Assembly (NCBI RefSeq): GCF_033473495.1
Contig: NC_088937.1
Location: 2,728,001 to 2,792,000, forward strand
Length of the DNA stretch: 64,000 nucleotides
From: Cercospora beticola
Taxonomy: Eukaryota; Ascomycota; Dothideomycetes; Mycosphaerellales; Mycosphaerellaceae
Reading direction: 5' to 3'
The position numbers were made by a program, and so were the translations under genes. Below the pieces are notes generated by a model, which did no database searches, was not told the DNA's origin, and was given only the letters and a program-made list of their open reading frames with translations. This document shows, piece after piece, positions 22,432 through 32,691 of the stretch; within the stretch, counting starts at the first letter, position 1, and each line of letters starts with the position of its first letter.

Positions 22432-22661
22432 GATGGAGCTGAGAGATGTAAGCTGAGATGACAGCTACAAAGACGCATGTGAAAGCAAGAGGCAGCAGGT
22501 CCGAAGCTTGGCATCGCGCTAGCGCGAGAAAAGTGAAGCTCTGGGCTTTGCGACTACGCAACTCGCGCTCCACCTCCGACACGACAACGACGTCCATTCG
22601 ACTCTCTCGCGCCCGAAATTCACCTCGACCCTTCCGCGATCACGGATATTGAGTCGCGAAC
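22432..22661. promoter_or_regulatory. Short bidirectional promoter, GEP4 / SMD3
   Basis: Only 230 bp separate the two divergent ATGs, so both promoters must lie or overlap here. No clear TATA box was seen. Confidence 0.55.
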
Positions 22662-23233
22662 ATGACTTCCACAATCGGCATCCCGATCAAGCTCCTCAAC
22701 GAGGCCACCGTAAGTGTTACTCTGCAACCACTTTGCGGCGGACCTGCGCTTACACGAGGATTCTGTAGCTGACGATATGCGCTCTAGGGACATCAAGTCA
22801 CGGTTGAGATCGACTCCGGCCAGACTTACCGCGGAAAGCTTGTCGAAGGTGCGTCCACAATGAGAACAGTCGGAGAAGCTCCAGAGGGCGTATGATAATG
22901 GAGGTAAAAAGACGGGAGCTGACAGGTTGATAATAGCTGAGGACAACATGAACTGCCAACTGGAGAACATTAACGTCACGCAACGCGACGGACGCGTCAC
23001 ACACTTAGATCGAGTCTACATTCGAGGTTCGCACGTGCGACTGTTCATTGTACCGGACATGCTGCGGTATGTGACTAGCGTCTGCCTACGAATTGAGCGA
23101 ATTGACACTGACTATTGACAGAAACGCACCCATGTTCAGATCGCGGAACACACGAGGACGCGGTGTTGGTTTGGCTAGAGGAAGAGCAACTGTGAATCGC
23201 GCTCGTGGCTCAGGACGAGGCGGCAGAGGGTAG
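22662..23233 (+). CDS. SMD3: Small nuclear ribonucleoprotein Sm D3
   Basis: Four exons, 22662-22709, 22788-22848, 22937-23066 and 23122-23233, with introns of 78, 88 and 55 bp, encode 116 residues. The Sm1 motif ([26 protein letters not shown], split by an intron) and the Sm2 motif ([17 protein letters not shown]) are complete. The tail is Arg/Gly-rich ([11 protein letters not shown] ... GSGRGGRG), a typical target for arginine methylation. SmD3 is one of the seven Sm ring proteins on U1, U2, U4 and U5 snRNAs. The high intron density in a short gene is typical of conserved fungal genes. Confidence 0.97.
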
Positions 23234-23592
23234 AGGATGGAGACTCTTGGGATGTCACGAGATACGCCATACTGAAGGAGCGACATGAAAGGAGGGCGTG
23301 GTCGAACTCCGAGGTGTTCTTCCTCATGCGAGCAGGCCGGGCAGGACGTGCAGAAAGGCGGCGTGGAGGATATGCCGCGAGCAGTGCAGATACTTTGAGG
23401 CAAGGCTGGAGGGAGCGTTGGACGCGTTAGAATTGTGCCGTCCCTCCGCAACAGATATGTGATTCGATGTGTAGCATATCGAAATCGTGATGACACTGCC
23501 CCTCCACTTTCCGCTCAACTTTACCCTCTTCCACTTACACTTCCACTTCAACCTCCAACATGTGATTTTCGTATTCTCAAGCCATTCTCGAA
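23234..23592. other. Intergenic region between SMD3 and adaptin-binding protein gene
   Basis: About 360 bp with a CT-rich tract just upstream of 23593 (cttccacttacacttccacttc), a usual feature of fungal 5' leaders. No gene seen. Confidence 0.55.
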
Positions 23593-24551
23593 ATGGACAT
23601 CAAACACTCGCGGCATATTCTGCTGCTCGGTACACGCGAGTCCGGCACGCTGGACGTTGTCAAAGGTAAGAGAGGCATCCGCAACCGGCCCAGCCACAAC
23701 GCCTACCACCAACAACGTCTAACGACTTGCCAGATCTCACAGGTTCCGCTCCCGATCCGCACGTCGATGGCTCCACGGCTGGGCTGACGCACGAATGGAA
23801 CGCCGAAACCGCATATTATAAAGCGAACGTACCAATCTGGATTGACGAAGTGTCAGAAATACAGTCATGGAAGACTGAGTTTGTGAAGGCAGAGGCGAAG
23901 GAGGTGGTTGACGAGGTCGGAGCGTGGATCTACTGCTTTCAGCGTCAAGCAGATGGCAAGATCAGTCCAGAGGTTGAGGAGGCATTGAAGAGCATAAAAG
24001 AAGTAGTAGACCAGCACTCGCTTGCCCTGGATACGACGCTGCTAGCAGTAGCGAAGCCACATGGGAAGCAGGCTGTAAGCAGCGCGACTGCGAATCAAGA
24101 AGAGCAAGAAGATCTATGTATGCAGTACGGCTTCGAATACGTGGACTACAGCGCAACTGGCAAGAATGAGTACGGAGAGAAGGTGGGATTCGAGCGGCTG
24201 AAGGAAGTTCTCGAGACGAACGAATGGGCGTCTGGGGAGAATGATGAGGTAGAACTCGATGATCTGGACTTCACGGCAGAGGACTTTGGCGATTTTGGCA
24301 CGGAAGAGGCAGAGATGACCGCTGAGCTGTTTGGCATGAAGGCTGCGTTGAATGAAGAGGACGACCCGGATACAAGTGGAGAGGGCTTCACCACTGCAGC
24401 ACAAGCTGTTCAAGTGGACGACTTGGACAAACTCATGTCGCAGCTACTCGCCGTGAGGGAGCAGAGTGCTGGTTTGCCAGAAGAGGAGCGTAAGAAGAAG
24501 GCAGCCAAGGCCGTTAAAGACATTATGGATGGGAATCCAAACTTGGGATGA
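23593..24551 (+). CDS. Alpha/gamma-adaptin-binding protein p34 / Irc6-like
   Basis: Two exons, 23593-23665 and 23734-24551, with a 68 bp intron, give 296 residues. The N-terminus (HSRHILLLGTRESGTLDVVK-DLTG) is the start of a Rab-like GTPase fold lacking full nucleotide-binding motifs, as in human AAGAB (p34) and yeast Irc6. GAWIYCFQRQADG and the downstream SIKEVVDQHSLALDTTLLAVAKPHG fit the same fold. A long acidic linker (DDLDFTAEDFGDFGTEEAEM) precedes a C-terminal helix with LDKLMSQLLAVREQSAGLPEEER, corresponding to the conserved p34 C-terminal helix. These proteins help assemble or regulate AP-1/AP-2 clathrin adaptors in the cytosol. Confidence 0.85.
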
Positions 24552-24665
24552 CGTGCCCAATGCAACCCAATCACCAAGTGCTCTAAAAGGTGGAAACAGA
24601 CATACACCTCCCAACTCCGCGCTGTCATCAACTCGTCAACCGGCCAACCATCAACGTATCCACGC

Positions 24666-25596
24666 TCACAGCCAAGCCACCAATGCAACGAGACCGACCA
24701 AACTTCCAGCACTCGCCATGTTGAACCTGGAAGCGGAAGAGTCAGAGTCACCTCCAGTGCTATTTCCGCTGGGTGTCTGCGTGGCATCGGCATTGTTCGC
24801 GGAAGCAGTCGGGCGAATCTGCCCGTCCTGAACGTTGGTAGTCGTATAAGTCTGAGACGCAGAGCTCTCGCCAGTTGGTTGCGAGACCAACCAAGCTGCG
24901 CTACCTGTCACAGCCGCTGTGTAATAGTAGCTGACCTCAGTCTTGTTGCCAATCGGGTCTCTGAAATTGACAGTCGAGGTTTCCGTGGCCGAAGAGCCAG
25001 AGCCAGAGTCCAAAAGACCTCCAAAGACATCATAGAGGTAACCTGCCAATCCCACGGAAGCTGTCGCACTAGCCGCGCAGTACGAAGAGCTGGCGCTTGA
25101 CAATTGGGATGGCTGTATGTCCGCCTCGACGGCACTGTCCGGAGCATGAGCGGTATAACATGCAACGCATCCAGCTAGTTGATCCCAGAACTGCGATTCG
25201 CAAACACACACTCGCTGGTTCTCGTCGCTCTGACCAGATGGCAAGTTGTTTTCATCAAGACTAGACTCGTCACCGTCTTGCGATTGTGGGTCTGCGTTCC
25301 GTCTGCTGTTTCCGTCACTGGGAGAACTAATGTTCAGATTCCAGAGGTCGTTGAGGAAATCTGGCCCGCCATAGATGCATTGGGCTTGGATGGCATAGAC
25401 CTGCAAATCACAGTCAGCGTCTTTGCGTCCAGGAAGATCAGTCGTAAGAACTTACTGCGTTACACGGAGCATTGAAGTCAGGATAGCCACTTGAGTTCCT
25501 TGGAGCGCATACTGAGGATAGGTATGCAGCAAGACCATTCGATTGTGCTCCCGCCAGGACCGCACTGGCCAGAATCAAAGATGTCGTTGTCCACAT
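24666..25596 (-). CDS. Secreted, probably GPI-anchored, Cys-containing surface protein
   Basis: Two exons on the complement, 25456-25596 and 24666-25400, with a 55 bp intron, encode 291 residues. The start MWTTTSLILASAVLAGAQ is a signal peptide. The ectodomain has paired Cys residues (SSVCAPRN, NAPCNAV, AQCIYGG, RVCVCESQFWDQLAGCVACY, SSYCAASA), several N-glycosylation sequons and a Ser/Thr/Gly-rich C-terminal third. It ends with a small-residue region (GNSTGGDSDSSASRFN) and a hydrophobic tail (SAGSLVGLVALVAWL) typical of GPI-anchor addition. The Cys pattern is shared by many fungal glycoproteins of unknown role. It may be processed by the GPI pathway that includes the window's GPI12. Confidence 0.8.
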
Positions 25597-26783
25597 ACTG
25601 TCCAGCTTATCCGAATTGTCTTCCAATGTAACTTGGCAGGTGCTGCTTGGTACAGAGAAACCTCAGTGTAATATCTCAATGTCTCTCCTTCTACTAGTGC
25701 TTGCTCTTGTCAAATACCACAGAACGAAGTTCGCGCGCGACACAGGCGGCGCTCAATGTATATACATCTCTCCCCAGCTCCCACAAAGGCACATGCACAT
25801 CGCACCATGGAAACGTCCATCGCCCGTGTCGCCACGCCAATGGCAGGCAGCCAAAACCGCCCGCTCCAGCCATCAAGCGCCCAAGTTCCAGATTTCCAAG
25901 CAAGTACAAATCCGGTTCCTAGTCCTGGCTCTCTCGCCCGCAAAAGAATTCAACAGGGATCACAATCCTGTTTACCCAAAACAGGCGTCGTCAGCCGTCT
26001 TTTGCACCTCAACTCGGAAAAGCGAAGGATTTGGATGAACACTAGAATTGCGACTCGACTTGGCTGAAGAGTAGTGGCGTTGGGGGGCCTTATAATTTCT
26101 ATTTTTGCTTTCGAAGTGGTATCCGAAATCTCGAGGTTAGTAGTCTCGATGTCAAGAACGCGATTCTCGTCATTGCGAGTTGTTCATGCATGCATGCGTG
26201 CGGGGAGACGAGAGAAAATTTCCCGATTCGTAGTCTGCAGAAGCTGGGTGCGTGTCCCGTCCTGCGGTACAGATTCGCTCAGACTTGTTCGATCCGGGTA
26301 TTGATTGCTGGCGAAGCCGCAGAGCTGCAATTATCATTAGAACCTGGCTTGATGAGCATAGAACACAGACCATGGTGCCGTGACCTGTTCAAAAAGTCCT
26401 GATGATCGGGTTGAGCTGTGACGATGAGCTTTTCATTCGTCTGCTATGTACGAATCTCGAAACGAGTTTGTGGTGTACCCAATATGCTTCCACGCGCTCC
26501 ACCATTCCACGCTACCAACAAATGAATTGTGCTTTCGCCCCCAAATATATCGGTTTACCCAATTTTCCATTGATGCGCCGTGCAGTGTTCCAAAATGCCC
26601 CAGAACGTTTAGATATTCCTTCCCCCAGTGCTCCTGTCGCTCAATGAGACTGTGCTGTGTGTGCATGTGACTGTTTGCTTTCCATGTTGCATGATCGCTT
26701 GGACGCAAATGTTTCAAAAATTACAAGGAAATGGGAACTGCCCTCTTTTCGGATCCTTGAGAAGAAAAAAAGCCAGATGAACT
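25597..26783. other. Intergenic, no supported gene
   Basis: 1.19 kb upstream of the GPI-anchored protein gene and downstream of the PARG-like gene, both on the minus strand. It is more A/T-rich than flanking coding DNA, and its short open frames show no domain, signal peptide or splice structure. It likely contains the promoter of the GPI-protein gene. Confidence 0.5.
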
Positions 26784-28355
26784 CTATTCGCTCTGGTCGA
26801 CAACATCGGTCCTTCGAAATCTTTCCAGCAGACCATCGACAGTGCTAGATTTGGGGAGTGGTGGCTGTTCCGATTTGAGCTCGACTTGCATCTCCCTCGC
26901 AAGCGGACTGCGCGGACTCACGGACCCTCGAATTCTCCTTTGTTCCTTGTCCATGTTGTGTAACTCATCGATACTGCCATTGTACCAGCCAGTTGCGTTA
27001 TTGTAGTTGGGAGAATTTGCGTATGCCACCCAAACATGGCCATCAAGCTCGTCGTCCTCGTCGGCCGTGGAGTCGGAAATTCCTGGCCCTCCAAAACGGA
27101 ACTCGTAGATTTCTGATCTGGCGTCTTCAGCGTCTGAAGCGGAATCTGTCGTGGTATCGGCAAGTGTGTAATATGTGTGTTCTTCGCCATCCGAGGCAGG
27201 ATATCCGGCTACGACGAAGTCGTCTTCCAAGTCTTCGGCCTCGTTGGCATCGTCGTCGTCTTTGTAAGCTCGGGCCTTGCGGTTGTTGGCTATCTGATGA
27301 TTGATCGCTCGCAGCTCCTCCTTTAGTCGGGCTCTCGAATAAGCGTTCTTGGTCTCCTCGATGCGAAGTTCGATGTTTTGAGCACTCATGACAAGGTTGG
27401 CGTCCGGGGTACGTGCGTACATCTCGTCCTCCAAGGTGGTGGCAGAATCAACGCGCTCTAGCGGCTCATAGGTCATAACATCGTGGAAGTGTTTCTCGAA
27501 AGCTTTCCGTTGGGACGATTCGGTGAGTGCAAAGATAATTTCGTCGATGCCTTCCCACTGTTCGGCGTTGGGTCTGCGCTGTCGCTGGGCTCCGGAGATG
27601 ACTTTACGCCATAGTTTTGCAACTTCCTCGACCGGATGATTGAGAGGCCCTACGCCCCATGCTCCCAGGATCAGCCGCTTGGTTCCTTTCATTTGCGCGA
27701 TTCGGAGCACAGCCTTCATCTTCTGCATCATAATGCTCCTGTGGTCATCACAATAGCTGACACCGCAGCTGCAGGCACCCTCCACATCTTCGGATCGACC
27801 CTCTCGCGGATGCTTGAAGGTACCAGCGGTGATGACATCGACGAAGAAGCGCTGCTTCTTCTTGTACTCCTCGGCCAAGTCGTCGCGGAACACAAGAATG
27901 TCGGGCGAGTAGACGCCACCCTTCACGGGCAGCATATAAAAATCATCGCTCAGGGACTCATACAGCGTGGTCCGGGCGCAAAGGTATTCCTCCTGACCTC
28001 CCACGCCTCTGAGAAAGCCGCCGCCCCGGACCGTCGTCGATCCCATGTTGTGCACGCCAACATTGGGTTGCTCCTCACTGGATCTGCGGGTGGCCGAACT
28101 CACGAAATGGCGATAAGAGATCTTGCGGGCGACATCGAGACAGCCTCCAGACTCTATCCGGACACTGAGATGCGAAGGGTGGGCAGCCGTTGCGGCATTC
28201 TGTGGGCTCTTGACGACAATTTGCGGGTCGTCAATCAGTTCGCTGTGCATCACGCCATGCTTCGCCTTGATGCTGGACCGTAGGGCTTCTGGTATCGCTC
28301 GGGCGATGGTTTGTCTGGCGCGTGATTCGCGTTCCTCGCGCTCTGCTCGTCCCAT
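26784..28355 (-). CDS. Microbial-type poly(ADP-ribose) glycohydrolase domain protein
   Basis: A single exon on the complement. The ATG at 28355 gives 523 residues; a longer frame would need a GTG start. The catalytic macrodomain spans about residues 1-290. The microbial PARG signature GGGFLRGVGGQEEYL is at about 111-125, with the catalytic Gln-Glu-Glu at 121-123, followed by LCARTTLYESL. The conserved VITAGTFKHP and RLILGAWGVGPLNHP strands complete the fold. The C-terminal 200 residues are acidic and disordered, with many DD/EE runs. The family hydrolyses poly- or mono-ADP-ribose, or acts on related nucleotides. The cellular target in fungi is not established, so the role is inferred from the domain. 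Confidence 0.85.
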   Translation of the reverse strand: MGRAEREERESRARQTIARAIPEALRSSIKAKHGVMHSELIDDPQIVVKSPQNAATAAHPSHLSVRIESGGCLDVARKISYRHFVSSATRRSSEEQPNVGVHNMGSTTVRGGGFLRGVGGQEEYLCARTTLYESLSDDFYMLPVKGGVYSPDILVFRDDLAEEYKKKQRFFVDVITAGTFKHPREGRSEDVEGACSCGVSYCDDHRSIMMQKMKAVLRIAQMKGTKRLILGAWGVGPLNHPVEEVAKLWRKVISGAQRQRRPNAEQWEGIDEIIFALTESSQRKAFEKHFHDVMTYEPLERVDSATTLEDEMYARTPDANLVMSAQNIELRIEETKNAYSRARLKEELRAINHQIANNRKARAYKDDDDANEAEDLEDDFVVAGYPASDGEEHTYYTLADTTTDSASDAEDARSEIYEFRFGGPGISDSTADEDDELDGHVWVAYANSPNYNNATGWYNGSIDELHNMDKEQRRIRGSVSPRSPLAREMQVELKSEQPPLPKSSTVDGLLERFRRTDVVDQSE

Positions 28356-29807
28356 ATCTGCGACGTTGTGTGGGTACGACACTGGTTGGGAAAAGGCAGA
28401 TAAGAGGAAGAGGTATGTACGGCGGCGAGTGCGGAGGATTTAATTTGGCCAGCACCCAGAGTTGAGCAGACCAGGTGTCGTCACGCGGTTATGGGGGCAG
28501 CGAACGGTCTTGCCTTTGCGGCGGGCTTATTAGCCGTCGTCAGGTTGCATGTGAATCGCCTGAAGCTCGGCAGAAGCGGTGGGTTGATGATGCAGCACAG
28601 ATGGTCTCGTGCGTGGATCCACGTATGGGAAATGGGCGATAATGAAACTACTCAGCATGGACAAAGGCTGGACCAGCGTCGAGGAGTGGTGCGAGGCGGG
28701 GTACTCGACGAGGCAGCGTGCGCGCGGTTCACGACTGCGGTGCGGGAAGTGTAAAGAGAGGAGAGCAGTGGAGTGGAGTGGATTGGGAAGGGCAGGTGAG
28801 CAGACGACGCGACTGTGGGCGACATCCTCATCCGTCGAAGCTTGTTGCTTCGCTGCCCGTGCATCTTCATGTGAAAGGCGGGAGCTGCGAATCAGCGGGC
28901 GATGCTGAAGTTAGAAGGCGCACGACAAAGGCAAGCGAGCGGACGACACTTGGGCGCAGGCATGCGGCATGCGTGCGCGCGCTGCTTCGGGAATCCTCAT
29001 CTCGTGCCGCGACCGGGTGTGCTGCTGTCAGCTGCACCGCACCCTCACTGATCTCCGACCCGCACTTCCCTTCTCTTCGCGCGCTTCCTCCGCTGACGGT
29101 GGTGGTGGACGAGCACGTGGCGGGACTCAGGCGAATCGCGAGATGGCTGACCATGTGACGCATGACTTGCAGTGCTAGCTGCCTCGCAAAGGGAATGGTC
29201 GCCGTGGGGCATTGCGTTAGAGCTACGCCAAAAGTACGAATCGCCCGAAGCAATGTTCCAGCCGGCAACTCATGGCACTTGTTGCGAAAGAGTGGAATGC
29301 GCCCACGACCGTTGCAGTGCCGGTCCAGACAATTGAAAATGGCGGCGGCGCACAGGGATGGGTGCTGTAACATTTCTTCACATGCTGCTGCGCTGCCGCA
29401 TTTCTGAGCTTGTGATGCGCCGAACGCGGCCTCTGATCTATCCCGACCAGCATCGGCCTTCGCTGCACGGAGGAGTCGCTCACCCCATAGCTGCTCATGC
29501 TGGCTCACGAGAACGCATCGCCTCTTCTGCGCTGCGCACTGCAGCACCAATTCACACCGGAGTCACCGCCCGGCGGAGAACCGGTCAGCATGTGCGTGTG
29601 CTGTTGTTATTATTGTCATTGCCGTATGACGAGTAGACGTGCTGAAGCCACCATCATCCTGGCCGCCCCGTGTCCCGTTTCGCCCTCTTGGCAGCGATCC
29701 CGTCCTGTTCATCATCTTCATGTGACAGCAGCTGACGCAGAAGCGGTCAGTGTTCCAGCAGAACACTCATCCGACATTACACTGCCTTGCCACCCTCTCG
29801 GCCAGAC
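28356..29807. other. Long divergent intergenic region
   Basis: 1.45 kb between the PARG-like gene start and the TRS31 start. A 227-codon open frame on the minus strand (28867-29550) begins without an ATG, has no recognisable domain and is composition-driven, so I do not call it. Probably two promoters and 5' leaders. Confidence 0.5.
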
Positions 29808-30485
29808 ATGCCCGGCATGAGTGCCCCTCCGCCAAAGGACAACTACGTCCCCCTCGCCCAATCAAAGCCCTTCGTGTCCACGCTGCGCTACCCCTCTAGC
29901 AGAAAGACCATCTACGACCGCAATCTGAATCGCACGAAAGCCACAGAGACCTCGCTCGCCTCCTTCGCCTACCTGTTCAACAGCCTGATCACCTACCATC
30001 ATGCCAAGTCAGGCTCGGTCAGCGAGATCGAGACGCGCCTGAACCGCGCGGGATACCCCATTGGCATCAAGATGCTAGATCTGGTGCTCTATAGACAGCC
30101 GCCGCGAACTGCTGCACGGCCTACGCGCATGCTCGACCTGCTACAATTCATTCATGGAGCGCTATGGAGGGCTCTGTTCAACCGCAGCGCAGATGCTCTG
30201 GAGCAGAGCAACACGAAAAAGAATGAGTACATGATTGTGGACAATGAACCTGTGGTGAACACATTCATCAGTATCCCAAAAGAGATGAGTCAGTTGAACT
30301 GCGCGGCTTTCGTCGCGGGCATTATTGAAGGTGTATGCGATGCGGCTGGCTTTGGCACTGAGGGGGTCACAGCACATTGGGCCGGTGAAGGAGACGAAAT
30401 GTGGCCCGGAAAGACCATCTTTCTGCTACGATTCAAGGATAACGTACTTGAGCGAGAAGACGCGATCAAGGCGGGAGGAGGTTGA
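29808..30485 (+). CDS. TRS31: TRAPP complex core subunit Trs31 (TRAPPC5)
   Basis: A single exon of 225 residues. After a short Pro-rich leader, SSRKTIYDRNLNR begins the Bet3-like fold. Family landmarks are SLASFAYLFNSLITYHH, the IETRLNRAGYPIGIKMLDLV helix, and the final domain SQLNCAAFVAGIIEGVCDAAGFGTEGVTAHW. The length fits the family. Trs31 is part of the TRAPP core that activates the Rab GTPase Ypt1 during ER-to-Golgi transport. No intron was found. It is convergent with LAS1 (446 bp between stops). Confidence 0.95.
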   Translation: MPGMSAPPPKDNYVPLAQSKPFVSTLRYPSSRKTIYDRNLNRTKATETSLASFAYLFNSLITYHHAKSGSVSEIETRLNRAGYPIGIKMLDLVLYRQPPRTAARPTRMLDLLQFIHGALWRALFNRSADALEQSNTKKNEYMIVDNEPVVNTFISIPKEMSQLNCAAFVAGIIEGVCDAAGFGTEGVTAHWAGEGDEMWPGKTIFLLRFKDNVLEREDAIKAGGG

Positions 30486-30931
30486 GACTGGTGTCCTACG
30501 TCAAAATCAGCAGCACAGAGGCAAAGCTTCACGCTACTGATTCTGCCTCCGGGGTTTCGCATGCAGCACATGCCGCAGCTGGCATTGCGAGATCTGCTCG
30601 TGAATGCGAGAAAACGATTCCTGGCCCAGCACGATGACTTCACAACCGAGAGACAAAAGACGTCGGTCGGGATGTCATACTGAAACATCCGCGCATGGGT
30701 TCAGATTCGCCATGTCCGGTATTTCGACTGTCACGCAGCCCACGCGTGGCACGCATGCAAAGTTGCATGAATCGAGACCTGAGAGCGAATATGACAGAGC
30801 ATCATGCGGTGGCGTTGCAAAGCTCGAGGGTGACTGGTCAGAAGAACACGACCCACAGTGGCACACTTTCACATGCAAAAGATTATCAGCCTGTGACAGA
30901 GATCTTATTTTGCCACGTCAGGCACGAACTA
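30486..30931. other. Convergent intergenic region (TRS31 / LAS1)
   Basis: 446 bp between two stop codons facing each other. It should contain both 3' UTRs and poly(A) sites; no gene is seen. Confidence 0.55.
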
Positions 30932-32230
30932 TCACAGTGCCTCGACGACACCAATTGGCACTGCTATGGGCAGCAGAGTACGTTTCCAGCCCTTGGGCTG
31001 GTCTAACCCTCCCACCGGCACGCCGCTGACTGCGTCTTCGCCATCAAAATCATCTCGCATATGAGTGTCTTCTTCCGCGCTCTCTCCTGCTGCACGCCCG
31101 TCTCGACTCGCCTCGAACAAGTCCTGGTAATCTTTCCTGAAATCGGAACCACTTGTATCGAGCAAGCGTTTTCCGAGCCACGTCAACCAATACCCAAGAT
31201 GCATGCAACACATGGCGATCATTTCACGCCTGTATGCCATCTGTTGCTTGGCTGAGGCACTGTAGTCTGTCATATGGAGAAGCCATAGGCAAATTGCCTC
31301 GCGAGTTGCATCTTGCTCTGTACCTTCCATTTCCTGATGAGTCAAGACTGCGAGCATGCTCTGCTGCAAAGCTGGCAAGAATGAGGGAGACGAGGCAACA
31401 ATGTCTCGTAACAAGCCATCCCACATCAGATATGCGCCATCAAGAGGCGTCCCGAGTCTATCAATTGTTAGCTTGTAGTCAAGCAAAATTCACGTGCAAA
31501 AAACTCACCCTCGCTTCGATGGGATCAGCAAGTTTTCTTTCACCAATGTCTCTGCCACAGCCTTCCTCTTCAGCCTGCTCCCTTCCACAAGTCGTACGAG
31601 ATTCCTACTAGTCGCTCTCATCTCCTCCGTCTGGTCTCGGGGCTTCTTCGACTTCAACACCTCCCTCCTCGAACCTCGATAAGCCTTGAAGATCTCTTTT
31701 GCACGAGCTTTCAACTCTGGTAATGACCTCGCCTCAATTGCTTCGGTCTCCGGCTCCTCCAACTTACTCCAGTAGAACACCCACAGCCACGCCAGTGCGT
31801 CATCTACAGCTTTCACCAACCTCTGAATCGCAGGTAATTCATCGTGCGTCGCCTCATGCCTTAGTGTGACGAACTCCGAAGGCATACCGATTTGCTTCGC
31901 AATAGCGAGCATCGAACTCGGTTCTAGCGAGCGCTCCTTGTTACGTCCAATATCGCAGAACCCGGTGACGAAGCGAGTGAAGGCCGCAGAGTAGACAGCT
32001 CGATTGCTGAAGAAGGAATCTGTAGAACTGTCGCTATTGTTGTGATGGAGGATGGCATCTACGAGGAGCGCAGTGCTTTCTACAGAGTGAGGGAGGTTTC
32101 CGCGCATTTTCCATGCCATGATCCGGGATACTGCGTGTTGTCGATCTTCTGCGGAGTTGGAATAGATTTGTGAGCGGACGGCGAGTAGGTCGGCTTGTGT
32201 GCGCCATGGTGTGATAGTGGGCCTGACCAT
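30932..32230 (-). CDS. LAS1: Pre-rRNA processing endonuclease Las1
   Basis: Two exons on the complement, 31509-32230 and 30932-31457, with a 51 bp intron, give 415 residues. The N-terminal HEPN nuclease domain (about 1-160) begins PWRTQADLLAVRSQIYS and contains the catalytic R-x4-H motif RHEATH (R124-H129). The rest is helical, ending GWKRTLLPIAVPIGVV, the usual Las1 C-terminal motif. Las1 with Grc3 cleaves the ITS2 spacer of pre-rRNA during 60S subunit maturation in the nucleolus. It diverges from the NAD kinase gene. Confidence 0.92.
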
Positions 32231-32691
32231 TGTGATATAGAATCGATCTTGTGCTGCAGAGGTACTTGAGATCGGGAGCTGTCGTTTGTTTGCGATTTTC
32301 TTCGTTAGGTATAGAGCGGGCTATGGACCTCAAATCATGTGGTGGCTCTTCTGGCTTTTCGCTTGAGAATTTGATGTCGCAACCGCTGGGCCCTTCAAAC
32401 TTTGTCTTCCTGCGAACCGCAGTCACTGCTACCAGAACAGTAGGCTCTATCCGGTCCACTTCTCATATCAAGGAATACAAGGTGATCAATCGCTTAGTCG
32501 TCAGGGACTGCTTGGTAAAATCTTACCAATCCCCAGGAACCATATCGATATGTATCCGCCCCGCCAGTCCCCGCCGCTCAAGCTGCAGTGGCAGCTCCAG
32601 CAGCTTGCAGCTTCGGCATAAGTACGCGACGACGAAAACGCGCGCCCGCTCTGAAGTTCCTCTTGGGCAGCACCTGCAGTTCGTTTCCGGG
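32231..32691. other. Divergent promoter region (LAS1 / NAD kinase)
   Basis: About 460 bp between divergent starts. It remains open in one plus-strand frame running into the NAD kinase gene, but that part has no support as protein, so I treat it as promoter and leader. Confidence 0.45.

Noticed and set aside
28867..29550. 227-codon minus-strand open frame between PARG-like gene and TRS31
   Set aside because: No ATG near its beginning, no domain, composition typical of GC-rich random frames, and other long frames overlap on the plus strand.
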